DNA of 64,000 bases from Chitinophagaceae bacterium (lineage in GTDB: Bacteria; Bacteroidota; Bacteroidia; Chitinophagales; Chitinophagaceae). Shown here one piece after another: positions 43,760-52,378 of this stretch (its first letter is position 1; every line of letters begins with the position of its first letter). The notes under the pieces were generated by a model. That model worked only from the letters and a program-made list of their open reading frames with translations, ran no database searches and was not told the origin of the DNA. A program made the position numbers and the translations under genes. Location of the stretch: contig JAICZH010000002.1 of assembly GCA_025933775.1 (NCBI GenBank), forward strand, positions 1 to 64,000, written 5' to 3'.

Positions 43760-44998
43760 ATGCGTTCAATTATATTTGTAATGATGTATCACCATGCAAT
43801 ATCATTATATAAAAAAGCGTACGGAGGGCTTTCTGCGGGCACCTGGTGGCTTTCGCTTGTGATGCTGGTAAACCGCAGCGGCACTATGGTTATTCCATTT
43901 ATGACAATGTATCTTACCCAGCATTATGGCGTTACAATTGATAAAGCAGGTTTTGTAATGAGCCTCTTCGGATTGGGCGCTGTTGCTGGTTCTTTACTCG
44001 GCGGTAAATTGGTTGATAGAATCGGATATTATTATGTGCAATTATTTGCATTAATATTTGGCGGAACGATGTTTATTATTTTAGGGCAAGTGCATACTTA
44101 TAAAGGAATTTGCATTTGCACTTTTATTCTTGCTGTGCTTAATGAATCTTTCAGGCCGGCTAACACCGTTGCGATTGCGCATTACAGTAAAGAACAAAAT
44201 CGCACAAGGTCTTATTCGCTCAACCGGCTTTCTATTAACCTGGGATGGGCTGTGGGCGGGGCTTTGGGAGGAATCATCGCCAGCTTTAATTATAATTTAT
44301 TGTTTTGGGTAGATGGAATTACCAACTTGCTTGCCGCATGTTTATTGTACCTAACGTTGTCGCCTACACGAAATGCAGCAACAGAAGTAAAAACAAAAAA
44401 TAAAGTTGAAATAAAAAATTCAGCATATAAAGATCGCACGTATCTTTCATTTGTGGTATTGGTTTTTTTCTTTGCGATTTGTTTCTTTCAGTTGTTTACA
44501 ACCATTCCTGTTTTTTTTAAAGAAAATTTTCATCTTACAGTTTTATTTATCGGCATCATCATGGCGCTCAATGGGCTTATTATTGCGCTGTTTGAAATGA
44601 TAACTATTTTTTCTTTGGAAGGAAAAAGGCCATCCTTGCATTTTATATCAAGTGGTGTATTGTTGGTATCTGCAGCTTTTTTATTATTAAATTTTCCACG
44701 TGCCAGTTATGGATTTATTGCAGTGCTCAGCATGGTTATTCTCACCTTCGGAGAAATTCTTGCGATGCCTTTTATGAATGCATACTGGATTGGAAGAACG
44801 GTGCAAAACAATCGTGGCCAATATGCCGCATTATACAGCGTGGCGTGGGCTTCTGCACAAACGATAGGGCCTTATGCAGGCGCATTAGTTGCCGATCATC
44901 ACGGATATAAAACGCTTTGGTTTGTTGTGAGTGCTGTATGTTTTCTGCTTGCTTTTTTTTACAGGCGTTTGCATTCGCCGCCGGTTTTATCTGTTTAA
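43760..44998 (+). CDS. MFS transporter
   Basis: A 412-residue inner-membrane transporter with about 12 TM helices. The MFS loop motif GGKLVDRIGYYYVQ lies between TM2 and TM3 (residues about 78-90), and the second half repeats the pattern (FIGIIMALNGLIIALFE). It resembles multidrug/sugar efflux members of the DHA1 group; the substrate is unknown. A -7-like TATATTTG lies within the first codons, so the true start may be Met8 or Met9. It overlaps the convergent LtaS-like gene by 12 bp. Confidence 0.88.
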   Translation: MRSIIFVMMYHHAISLYKKAYGGLSAGTWWLSLVMLVNRSGTMVIPFMTMYLTQHYGVTIDKAGFVMSLFGLGAVAGSLLGGKLVDRIGYYYVQLFALIFGGTMFIILGQVHTYKGICICTFILAVLNESFRPANTVAIAHYSKEQNRTRSYSLNRLSINLGWAVGGALGGIIASFNYNLLFWVDGITNLLAACLLYLTLSPTRNAATEVKTKNKVEIKNSAYKDRTYLSFVVLVFFFAICFFQLFTTIPVFFKENFHLTVLFIGIIMALNGLIIALFEMITIFSLEGKRPSLHFISSGVLLVSAAFLLLNFPRASYGFIAVLSMVILTFGEILAMPFMNAYWIGRTVQNNRGQYAALYSVAWASAQTIGPYAGALVADHHGYKTLWFVVSAVCFLLAFFYRRLHSPPVLSV

Positions 44999-46816
44999 AT
45001 AATCCTGGTAAGAGAACTGCATGTATGCCTTACCGTTAGTAATCATATTTGAATCTACATTTCCTTTTTCAAAAATAATTTTTCTGGAAATATTATCCAT
45101 TGTAAAAGTTGCGGAAGGAGTTACAAATCCAAAACCATTATTAAAACAATAAAATGCAAAAGGCTTTGCAGAAGAATCCAGCAGGTCTTTGCTCCATTTA
45201 AATTTATCGCGTGAAATATTCATTTGATCTAAAACGGTTGCAACAATATCTGTTTGCGAACCAATCGTTGGCACAACTCCTTTTGTATTTAAAGCGCCAC
45301 CGCTAAAAATTAATGGAATATGAAATTTTGATGGAACATCGTTCCTGTCGTGCCCCGGCAAGAGATGGCCATGATCGGCAACAAAAACAATTAATGTGTT
45401 TTGCCACAGCGAATCTTTTTTTAAATGATTTATAAATACACCAATGCAACTATCAGCGTATGCAATAGAATTTCTGAATTTTGTTGTTTCATCGTTTCCG
45501 ATAAATTTATGAAAAGGCACATCGTAAGGCTCATGGCTGCTGAGAGTAAATAATGTTGCAAAGAATGGTTGCTGTTCTTTTTTTATATTTTCAAAAAATT
45601 TATTTAAAACAAATTCATCATGCACACCCCACGAAGTAGTTCTTTCAAAAATTGGGAAAGAGTATTTACTCACCAATTTATCAAAGCCTGCATTGATGAG
45701 ATATGATTTAATATTTGCAAATTCCAATTCGCCACCATACGTATAACTTGTATGATAACCTTCTGCTTCCAATGCCTGCGTAATTGTTGGCAGCTTTTCA
45801 GTTTTAGTGGGCGTTTTAATTATTGATGTAATCGCCTGGTTGGGATAACCACTGAGCACTGCTACCTGTCCTTTCTCGCTCCTGTCGCCTGCTGCATAAA
45901 TATTTGTAAATAATAATCCATTGGTTGCAATTGAATCCAGGTGCGGCGTTACGCCTTGTTCACCACCAAGGCAACCCACAAATTTTGCTGTAAAGCTTTC
46001 CATGATTATAAAAATAATGTTTGGCTTTTGCGTATTTAAAATGGAAGGAATTTTTATCGCTCCGTTGTTATACAATTCATTTACCGTTTGCTTTGCTTTG
46101 CTTTCAGAAAAATAATTAAAAGGATTTTTATTATTGTTTTTATTTAAAATAGAAAAAGCAATATTCCATGGAAGATTTAATGCGGCATGATCGGCAAATA
46201 TATTTTGTGAAAAATAAACATCGCTTTGGTTCATCGGAATTTTTTGAATGCCGCCGCGAACAGGAATAAATAAAAATGCGATAAGAAATAAAGAGATGAG
46301 AAAATTGATTATTGAAAACTTAACCGGCCTAATAAGAATGTAACGTTTAATAAATTTTTTATAAAACCAAATAAAAAATATTGATAAAATAATAAAGATG
46401 ATCAATAATAAAAACAAAGGTGAAGAAGAAACCGAAGCCGCCATTTCTTTCGGCGATTTAAAATATTGTAGCGGTGTAGCATCCATCCGGTAGCCCCATG
46501 CAGTGTACAATTCAAGATCGGCGGTTATTAGAAATGAAATAATAATAATAAGAACGATTGTATAAATGCTTATAATTTTTTCAATATTAATATTTATAAA
46601 AATAAATCCTAAAAAAAATAAAATAAAAGGAACAATGCAGATGTAAGCTGTAAATGATACATCCATGCGAAAGCCGTGCAAAAACACACCGAAGATTTCA
46701 TTTGCGTGAAGTCCTGCCGTAAGCGAATGATGATAAATAAGAAAAAGCGCTTTGCAAATAATAAAATAAAAAATCCAAAATGCGAAATAAGCAAAGTATC
46801 CTGAATATTTTTTCAC
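44987..46816 (-). CDS. LtaS-like sulfatase-family enzyme, GTG start
   Basis: A 609-residue membrane enzyme with five N-terminal TM helices and an extracytoplasmic sulfatase/phosphoglycerol-transferase-fold domain: metal Glu in NIIFIIMESFTAKFVG, the region with the active-site residue in AGDRSEKGQVAVLSGYP, the DEFVLNKFFE segment and VADHGHLLPGHDR near 480. In Gram-negatives relatives decorate lipid A, glycolipids or capsule, so the exact substrate is open. The start codon is GTG, directly behind a -7 element, so the mRNA is probably leaderless. A copy of the 21-bp motif lies near the 3' end. Confidence 0.88.
   Translation of the reverse strand: MKKYSGYFAYFAFWIFYFIICKALFLIYHHSLTAGLHANEIFGVFLHGFRMDVSFTAYICIVPFILFFLGFIFININIEKIISIYTIVLIIIISFLITADLELYTAWGYRMDATPLQYFKSPKEMAASVSSSPLFLLLIIFIILSIFFIWFYKKFIKRYILIRPVKFSIINFLISLFLIAFLFIPVRGGIQKIPMNQSDVYFSQNIFADHAALNLPWNIAFSILNKNNNKNPFNYFSESKAKQTVNELYNNGAIKIPSILNTQKPNIIFIIMESFTAKFVGCLGGEQGVTPHLDSIATNGLLFTNIYAAGDRSEKGQVAVLSGYPNQAITSIIKTPTKTEKLPTITQALEAEGYHTSYTYGGELEFANIKSYLINAGFDKLVSKYSFPIFERTTSWGVHDEFVLNKFFENIKKEQQPFFATLFTLSSHEPYDVPFHKFIGNDETTKFRNSIAYADSCIGVFINHLKKDSLWQNTLIVFVADHGHLLPGHDRNDVPSKFHIPLIFSGGALNTKGVVPTIGSQTDIVATVLDQMNISRDKFKWSKDLLDSSAKPFAFYCFNNGFGFVTPSATFTMDNISRKIIFEKGNVDSNMITNGKAYMQFSYQDYLNR
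45020..45040 (-). repeat. 21-bp iterated motif, copy 10 (in LtaS-like gene, sense)
   Basis: Minus strand: ACTAACGGTAAGG, CATAC, ATG; one mismatch in each half. It encodes TNGKAYM. Confidence 0.6.
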
Positions 46817-46820
46817 GGCG

Positions 46821-46828
46821 CAAAAGTA
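46821..46828 (-). promoter_or_regulatory. -7 element for the LtaS-like gene
   Basis: Minus strand TACTTTTG, then CGCC and the GTG start. Transcription would begin at about the start codon. Confidence 0.55.
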
Positions 46829-46890
46829 ATCTTTGATTTTGTTTTCTGAAGGCTATTGAGGATGTTTTCAAAAGTTTATACAATTTACTT

Positions 46891-46898
46891 TAACTTTG
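46891..46898 (+). promoter_or_regulatory. -7 element for the HYC_CC_PP gene
   Basis: TAACTTTG ends 8 bp before the ATG at 46907. It leaves little or no leader and excludes the longer start in the track. Confidence 0.55.
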
Positions 46899-46906
46899 TT
46901 TTCGTA

Positions 46907-47290
46907 ATGAAGAAATTTTTTATTTCCATTTTTGCAATTTTTTATCTCGCTGCTTCATGTGGTTTTGCAATGAACATACATTTTTGTATGGACAAATTTT
47001 CTTCTATTGATTTATGGAATCATCATAGTACAAAGTGCGAAAAGTGCGGCACGCAAAGAAGAAAGGGTTGTTGCGACAGTAAGCTTACAGTTGTAAAGAT
47101 TACCGCTAGCCAGCAAGTGCCATCTGCCGCTGTAAACATTGTTTCACCGCTTACTGCTATCATAAATTACCCGGCTTATATTTCTTTATTATTTGCTTCA
47201 AATCATTTTCGTGTAGCCGTTACCGATAGTTCTCCTCCGCCGGTATCTGGTACATCTGTTTGCATTCTTAATTCGGTATTTCGCATTTAA
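46907..47290 (+). CDS. HYC_CC_PP-type small Cys-rich protein (copper-associated)
   Basis: A 127-residue exported protein beginning MKKFFISIFAIFYLAAS. It shows the pattern that names the family: an H-F-C motif in MNIHFCMDK, paired cysteines in CEKCGTQRRKGCCDS, and a Pro run (SSPPPVSG). It sits first in a plus-strand group with an HMA-domain protein and an outer-membrane protein. A role in copper or other soft-metal handling is inferred from this conserved neighbourhood. The start is set by the -7 element. A 21-bp motif copy lies near the 3' end, antisense. Confidence 0.78.
   Translation: MKKFFISIFAIFYLAASCGFAMNIHFCMDKFSSIDLWNHHSTKCEKCGTQRRKGCCDSKLTVVKITASQQVPSAAVNIVSPLTAIINYPAYISLLFASNHFRVAVTDSSPPPVSGTSVCILNSVFRI
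47210..47230 (-). repeat. 21-bp iterated motif, copy 11 (in HYC gene, antisense)
   Basis: Minus strand: ACTATCGGTAACG, GCTAC, ACG, followed by AAAATGATTT; one mismatch. The gene strand encodes RVAVTDS. Confidence 0.65.
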
Positions 47291-47439
47291 AAATTATTGC
47301 AGTATTTCTTTCCCGGTATTATTTATACTCACTATTATTTATTTATAAATTTTTAATCTATTTATAAATAAATAAAATTATCATTCTCAATATTTGCCAA
47401 ATACAATCGTAAAAAATTAAACCAATAAAAAAAAATAAA

Positions 47440-47985
47440 ATGAAAAATATTATCATTATAATATCGCTGCTATTTTGTTCAGCATCCATAAATGCACAGG
47501 TAAAGAAAGTTTCACTACAGGCAAGCGGACTTACTTGCAGCATGTGCAGTAATGCCATTTATAAAGCCCTGCAAACTGTTGACTTCGTTGACAAGGTAGA
47601 TGCGAATATTAACAATTCAACTTTTGTAATAACTTTTAAACCCAATGCTGTGGTTGATTTTGATGTTCTTAAAAATAAAGTGGAAGGCGCAGGTTTTTTT
47701 GTTGCCAACTTTTGGGCTACCATTCATTTTACTGATTTAAAAATTAAAAATGATGAGCCGGTGCAGGCAATTGGAAAAAATTTAATGTTTCTGAATGTAA
47801 CCAACCAGCAGTTGAATGGTGATAAAACCATAAAATTTTTGGACAAAGGATATGTATCTGCAAAAGAATATAAAAAGAACAGTTCGCTTACTTCAAAAGA
47901 ATGCTATAAAACCGGTGTGGCAGATGCAACCTGCATCCAGAGCGGGATTGCAAAGGGCACAAGAATTTATCACGTAACCATATAG
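47440..47985 (+). CDS. exported heavy-metal-associated (HMA) domain protein
   Basis: A 181-residue secreted protein (signal ending ASINAQ). Residues about 20-90 form an HMA domain with the metal-binding loop SGLTCSMCSNAIYKAL, where the usual GMxCxxC has Leu for Met. The C-terminal half has further Cys residues (SKECYKTGVADATCIQSG) not typical of HMA. It probably binds Cu(I) or a similar ion in the periplasm. The next gene begins 3 bp after its stop codon, so the two are co-transcribed. Confidence 0.85.
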   Translation: MKNIIIIISLLFCSASINAQVKKVSLQASGLTCSMCSNAIYKALQTVDFVDKVDANINNSTFVITFKPNAVVDFDVLKNKVEGAGFFVANFWATIHFTDLKIKNDEPVQAIGKNLMFLNVTNQQLNGDKTIKFLDKGYVSAKEYKKNSSLTSKECYKTGVADATCIQSGIAKGTRIYHVTI

Positions 47986-47988
47986 CAT

Positions 47989-48879
47989 ATGAAAAAGTTA
48001 ATAGCAACTGCGTGTGTTATTTTGTTTTGTACGGTAACACACGCACAGGAACTGTTTGTAAATACAGAACCTGCAAGCAACATGGCTACGGGAAGCATTG
48101 GCTTTCGCGTACTTTCCAAAGTTTATAAAATGAACTACAATCATTCATCTGAAAATTATCGCATCATGCCTGAATTGATGATTGGAGCAAGCAAACATGT
48201 AATGGTTCATGTGGCGGGTTATGGTTCTGATATGTTTCAAAAAAAATTAAGAATCGAAGGTGGAAGCTTATATGCAAAATACCGGTTTTATTCGCAGGAT
48301 GATGTGCATGAACATTTCAGGATGGCAGCGTTTTCAAAAATTTCACTTATTGATAATCCGCAACAATTGTGGATAATAAGTAAAAAGAGAATCAGCGAAG
48401 GAAACGGCGTGTATGCGACACTGTTAGATACAGCAATTTATAAAAATGACGAATTTGATATTGACGGAAATAATTCAGGAATTATTGCAGGAATTGTAGC
48501 TACAAAGTTGATCAATAAAATTGCTGCATCCGGTTCTTTGGAATATGGATTCAGGCTGAATAATATTAATAACAAAGTGTTGGCATATCAATCCTTGCAT
48601 GCAATTAATTATAGCGCTTCATTCGGGTATCTTTTGTTTCCACATGAATATGTAAATTATAAACAAACAAATGTAAATTTATACATGGAAGTATTGGGAA
48701 GTGTATTTCCATCTGTGCACAAATCGTTTGTTGATATAGCGCCTTCAATTCAGTTTATTTTTAATAGTATTGCAAGGCTTGATTGCAGCTATCGGGCACA
48801 GTTTGCAGGAAACACGTTACGGCTTTCCAATAAATATTTTATGGTAAGGCTTGAGTATAATATTTTAAATGCTTTTTGA
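47989..48879 (+). CDS. probable outer-membrane beta-barrel protein of the copper-associated cluster
   Basis: A 296-residue protein with a signal peptide (ending VTHAQ) and alternating beta-strand patterns (GSIGFRVLSKVYKMNY, HVMVHVAGYGS, SLYAKYRFYSQ, ending YFMVRLEYNILNAF, a barrel-type C-terminus). It begins 3 bp after the HMA gene. Barrels of this type are common next to HMA genes in Bacteroidota; transport of metal or a ligand is inference. Confidence 0.7.
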   Translation: MKKLIATACVILFCTVTHAQELFVNTEPASNMATGSIGFRVLSKVYKMNYNHSSENYRIMPELMIGASKHVMVHVAGYGSDMFQKKLRIEGGSLYAKYRFYSQDDVHEHFRMAAFSKISLIDNPQQLWIISKKRISEGNGVYATLLDTAIYKNDEFDIDGNNSGIIAGIVATKLINKIAASGSLEYGFRLNNINNKVLAYQSLHAINYSASFGYLLFPHEYVNYKQTNVNLYMEVLGSVFPSVHKSFVDIAPSIQFIFNSIARLDCSYRAQFAGNTLRLSNKYFMVRLEYNILNAF

Positions 48880-48953
48880 TTTTTTTTTGAAATTTTATAT
48901 CATAAAACGAAACCTTTTATAAAATCTTAGCGTATTTTAATAAATATTTTTTT

Positions 48954-49739
48954 ATGAAAAAGATACATTATTTGCTTTTATGTGCACCACTTTTTATTTT
49001 ACCTTTTTGCACTTCATCTTCGGGTGAAAAAAATAAAGAGGAAATAAAAAACAGGAATACAAATTTTATTTCATCAGGCGATAAAAGTATTGCAGTGCTT
49101 GAATTATTTACTTCGCAGGGATGCTCCAGTTGCCCGCCGGCAGACAGGCTTTTGGGAACTTATGCATCAAAAGAAAATGTAATTGCCCTTTCTTTTCATG
49201 TTGATTATTGGGATCATTTGGGATGGAAAGATCCTTACAGCTCGAAAGAATATACACGCCGTCAATATAATTATGCATCGGCATTACATGCAGATGTTTA
49301 CACGCCAGAGCTTATTATAAACGGACAGAATGTAATGATAGGAAGTGATGAAAATAAAATTTCTAGTACCATTAAAAAAATTTTTGAAGAAACACCCGAT
49401 GCATTTCTTTCTATTAAAAATATAAAAACAGCCAACGGAAAAGCGGAAATAAATTTTGATGCATCAGGAAATATTAATAAAGCATTGCTCAACATTGCGC
49501 TTATTGCCAATAAAACAACAACACAAATAAATGCCGGTGAAAATGGTGGCGCCACGCTTACCGATTATAACGTGGTAGAAAATTTTAAAACCATTAATAG
49601 AATTGAAAACGGCAATAATGTGGCAACTATTGATATTCCTGCGTCTGCTGATTTAAAAAATATGTCTATTGTAATTTTTCTTCAGCAAAAAGGAAATAAT
49701 AAAATTACAGCAGCAGATGAAAAGAATGCAGCCATGTAG
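48954..49739 (+). CDS. DUF1223 thioredoxin-like lipoprotein
   Basis: A 261-residue lipoprotein (lipobox FILPFC). The DUF1223 signature is clear: VLELFTSQGCSSCPPADRLL (CxxC-type site), ALSFHVDYWDHLGWKDPYSS, ADVYTPELIINGQNVMIGSDE. The family is thioredoxin-like and probably redox-active outside the cytoplasm. It may extend the metal-associated cluster upstream, but the 75-bp gap makes this uncertain. Confidence 0.88.
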   Translation: MKKIHYLLLCAPLFILPFCTSSSGEKNKEEIKNRNTNFISSGDKSIAVLELFTSQGCSSCPPADRLLGTYASKENVIALSFHVDYWDHLGWKDPYSSKEYTRRQYNYASALHADVYTPELIINGQNVMIGSDENKISSTIKKIFEETPDAFLSIKNIKTANGKAEINFDASGNINKALLNIALIANKTTTQINAGENGGATLTDYNVVENFKTINRIENGNNVATIDIPASADLKNMSIVIFLQQKGNNKITAADEKNAAM

Positions 49740-49770
49740 CGTAAGGAGACCCCATGTTTGCAGATTAAAT

Positions 49771-50349
49771 CTAATCATCCAATCCCTTTCCTTTTAAAAT
49801 TTGCGGTATGCTTTTCTCCACTCTTGACTCTCTTGTTTTGGATTGCTTGGCCTGAGAAAAATAAAATAGGTAGGCTCTTTGCCTTCCGGGGGTTAATGCC
49901 TCAAAAGCTTTTTTTAATGCGACATTTTTATTTAATTTATTTTGAAACTCTTCAGTAATTGTAAAATCAGAAGTCTTTTTAAGATTTACTTTTAACCCTG
50001 CTTTTTCTACTTCAATGGCTTCATAGATATAAGCTTTGATGATTGATTTCATGGTAACTATTTCCTGAAGATTGGTAAAACGCATTTGTCGTGCGGATTG
50101 CATATTTTTTGTTTGTTGAATAAGAATACCATTGGCTTTATGTAATAATGCACCTTTGAAAAACAGCAATGCGCAGTATTCTTTAAACCCATGTATTAAA
50201 ACTACGTTTGCATTTTCAAGGGTGTAACAGGGACACCCCCATTTCAATTCTTCGGTAAGTCCGCAATCAAGACACAAAGTTCTTAATTGCTTAAATTCTT
50301 TTTGCCATGTTGTATCTTTTTCAAAAAACCAATCAACTTTTGGATTCAT
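49771..50349 (-). CDS. YdeI/OmdA-DUF1801 family protein
   Basis: A 192-residue cytoplasmic protein. Residues 1-110 form a DUF1801 domain (LCLDCGLTEELKWGCPCYTLENANVVLIHGFKEYCALLFFKGALL), followed by a C-terminal YdeI/OmpD-associated region (FTITEEFQNKLNKNVALKKAFEALTPGRQRAYLFYFSQAKQ). Members have been linked to bacteriocin or peptide resistance without a proven mechanism. It is the last gene of a minus-strand series. Confidence 0.88.
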   Translation of the reverse strand: MNPKVDWFFEKDTTWQKEFKQLRTLCLDCGLTEELKWGCPCYTLENANVVLIHGFKEYCALLFFKGALLHKANGILIQQTKNMQSARQMRFTNLQEIVTMKSIIKAYIYEAIEVEKAGLKVNLKKTSDFTITEEFQNKLNKNVALKKAFEALTPGRQRAYLFYFSQAKQSKTRESRVEKSIPQILKGKGLDD

Positions 50350-50476
50350 TTGTTTATAGATAAATTATTTTATCAGATGTCCGCCATCGCGATGGATTAT
50401 AATATTTTTTTCAATTCAAATTTTTACATCAACATTTTATTTTACTCATTTTAAAAAAAAGTCAGATTATAAATAT

Positions 50477-50743
50477 TTAATCAGGAAGCATGCTATCATT
50501 CCAGTCCCGAATAACAAATGATTTCACTAAACCTTCAAGAATAAAAGGATCCTCTTTTACAAATTCTTCGGCTGCGTAACGGGTTTTGAATATCGCCATA
50601 TTACCTCTGTCCGCAAAAGGCCCGATGCCAATAACATCACCTCGTTTAATGTATTTTTCAACAATAATTTTATGCCGTGGATAAACGCTCATAATAGTTT
50701 CCATCGTTGCACCGGATGGCTCCCCGATTACTACTGCTTTCAT
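50477..50743 (-). CDS. YciI-like protein
   Basis: An 88-residue single-domain protein of the YciI (dimeric ferredoxin-like) family: ILVIRDW-type ending SFVIRDWNDSMLPD and GDVIGIGPFADRGNMAIFKTRYAAEEFVKEDPFI, containing the conserved His/Asp pattern in weakened form. The function is unknown. It is next to SRPBCC genes, as often in Bacteroidota. A partial copy of the 21-bp motif (ACTAACGGTT, 50761) precedes it. Confidence 0.82.
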   Translation of the reverse strand: MKAVVIGEPSGATMETIMSVYPRHKIIVEKYIKRGDVIGIGPFADRGNMAIFKTRYAAEEFVKEDPFILEGLVKSFVIRDWNDSMLPD

Positions 50744-50815
50744 TTTTTTTTTTTATTTCTACTAACGGTTTGTGCTCGAACGCCTAAATTTTGTTTCGCT
50801 AAAAGATTAATCAAA

Positions 50816-51265
50816 TCACATATCAGGAATTTCGGGCTCCACTAATTTTTTTAATTTTTCTAATGATTCCTGCCATCCCAGATAACACATTTCTGTGGGT
50901 ATCATTGCCGGGATTCCTTCCTGAATTACTTTGAGCTCTGTACCGCAGGAAACTTTCGTGAGCCAAACCGAAGTGATCATTTCTCCGGGCAAATCAGGAT
51001 TATCAAATTTGTCGGTGTATTTTATAAATTCATTCGGCTTAAGTTCAAGATATTTACCTCCAAAAGAATGTCCGTTGCCTGAAGAAAAATTAATGAAAGA
51101 CATTTTGTAATTGCCACCAGGCTTCACGTCTATATTATGAACAATGCAAATGAACCCATAAGGGGGAAGCCAGGATGCAAGCGCATCAGGTTCAGTAAAG
51201 GCTCTGTAAACCTTTGCAGGAGTTGCTTTAAGCACTCTGTGTAATGTTACGCTGTTGTTTGACAT
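50816..51265 (-). CDS. SRPBCC (AHSA1-like) family protein, first
   Basis: About 149 residues from Met7 of the track ORF (MSNNSVTLHRVLKATPAKVYRAF). The AHSA1/START-like pattern is clear: YRAFTEPDALASWLPPYGF, PGGNYKMSFINFSSG, and LTKVSCGTELKVIQEGIPAMI. It has a hydrophobic ligand-binding fold, with the ligand unknown. It belongs to the ArsR-controlled cluster. Confidence 0.85.
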   Translation of the reverse strand: MSNNSVTLHRVLKATPAKVYRAFTEPDALASWLPPYGFICIVHNIDVKPGGNYKMSFINFSSGNGHSFGGKYLELKPNEFIKYTDKFDNPDLPGEMITSVWLTKVSCGTELKVIQEGIPAMIPTEMCYLGWQESLEKLKKLVEPEIPDM

Positions 51266-51323
51266 ATATATTTTTTTATGCAAAACTAATAATGGTAATC
51301 ATTATAAAAAAACTGTAAACGAC

Positions 51324-51881
51324 TTAAACATTTAACGAGCCGCGAAAACCCCTTGCAGCATAATAAGATTCTGCTCCGTTGTGATATGTAAACACAGTAT
51401 TATAACGCCGATCACAAAAGAGAGCGCCACCGAGTTTTCTAATATCCGAAGGTGTAATTATCCAACTCGACGTTTTATTATCGAAATTTCCCAGTTTCTG
51501 CAACTCACGGTATTGCTCTTCCGTTAAAAGTTCAATGCCCATAGCAGCAGCCATATCAATGGCGCTATTTTCAGGTTTAAACTCTTTTCTTGAATCCAAC
51601 GCTTCACGGTCGTAACAAAGACTTCTGCGGCCTTTAGGACTTTCTGCTGAACAATCATAAAAAAAATACTGGCCTGTTTTTTTATCCTGGCCAGCAACAT
51701 CCGGTTCTCCGCCAGTCTGTTCCATTTCATTGAGCGACCACAATTTTTCGTCATTCGATTGAAGCCTCGCCCGCACTTTACCCCATTCAATATTTTTATG
51801 GCGATTCATGTTTTTATCAAAACGAACTTTTAATATGTTGAATAATTCTTCACGTTGTTTGGATGATAATTCTTTTTTCAT
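51324..51881 (-). CDS. DUF4256 protein
   Basis: A 185-residue soluble protein matching the DUF4256 pattern: GKVRARLQSNDEKLWSLNEMEQTGGEPDVAG, FFYDCSAESPKGRRSLCYDREALDSRKEFKP, and WIITPSDIRKLGGALFCDRRYNTVFTYHNGAESYYAARGFRG. The function is unknown. Its start codon abuts the DoxX stop codon, so the two are translationally linked. Confidence 0.87.
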   Translation of the reverse strand: MKKELSSKQREELFNILKVRFDKNMNRHKNIEWGKVRARLQSNDEKLWSLNEMEQTGGEPDVAGQDKKTGQYFFYDCSAESPKGRRSLCYDREALDSRKEFKPENSAIDMAAAMGIELLTEEQYRELQKLGNFDNKTSSWIITPSDIRKLGGALFCDRRYNTVFTYHNGAESYYAARGFRGSLNV

Positions 51882-52304
51882 TTATTCATTTATTGATTTA
51901 TCTGAAACAATTTTTCTATTCGCTGGCCTGAAATACCATGATATTACAGTAAGAATTAAAAGTAACATCGCAGGTAATATTTCTGTTATCGAATCGCCCA
52001 AAGCAATATGCGAAAATATGGCTCCTGTCATCACAAAGAAAAATCCTGCATAAGCCCATTCTTTTAATAAAGGAAATTTAGGAATTAACACCGCTATTGT
52101 TCCTGAAATTTTCCAGATACCCAACAATGTGAGTAAATAAACCGGATAACCCAAATGTGTTATCATATCAGCGCCGCCCTGGCCTGCTTTCGTTTTACAT
52201 AATTGTACTATTGCGGTTGAGAGCATTCCTAATGCCAGCCAGATGGTTGCAATCCAATAGATGATTTTACCAGCACGTCCGGCTGGTGGGTTTGTTTTTT
52301 GCAT
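51882..52304 (-). CDS. DoxX-like membrane protein
   Basis: A 140-residue protein with four TM helices (IIYWIATIWLALGMLSTAIV, YPVYLLTLLGIWKISGTIAVL, WAYAGFFFVMTGAIFSHIAL, AMLLLILTVISWYF) and the conserved Lys/Phe pattern of DoxX-type proteins. The N-terminus TNPPAGRAGK is encoded by a palindrome (ACCAGC...GCTGGT at 52269-52287), a repeat-derived segment. It is co-transcribed with DUF4256. Confidence 0.85.
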   Translation of the reverse strand: MQKTNPPAGRAGKIIYWIATIWLALGMLSTAIVQLCKTKAGQGGADMITHLGYPVYLLTLLGIWKISGTIAVLIPKFPLLKEWAYAGFFFVMTGAIFSHIALGDSITEILPAMLLLILTVISWYFRPANRKIVSDKSINE

Positions 52305-52325
52305 AAATATATATTTACTTTTTTT

Positions 52326-52366
52326 GCCACGAAGGCGACAAAGACACTATATTTTTTCTTCGTGGC
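52326..52366. repeat. GCCACGAAG inverted repeat
   Basis: GCCACGAAG and CTTCGTGGC with a 23-bp loop containing GGCGACAAAGACAC, in the 74-bp gap between the second SRPBCC gene and DoxX. It is a dispersed element common in this phylum. Confidence 0.65.
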
Positions 52367-52378
52367 TTTGTGGCGAGT

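Noticed and set aside
47358-47558. Minus-strand ORF over the HMA gene start.
   Set aside because: It is antisense to a clear signal peptide and metal-binding motif.
50761-50782. ACTAACGGTT followed later by ACG, near YciI.
   Set aside because: The second half of the 13-mer is lost and ACG is one base out of register; treated as a degenerate or truncated copy only.
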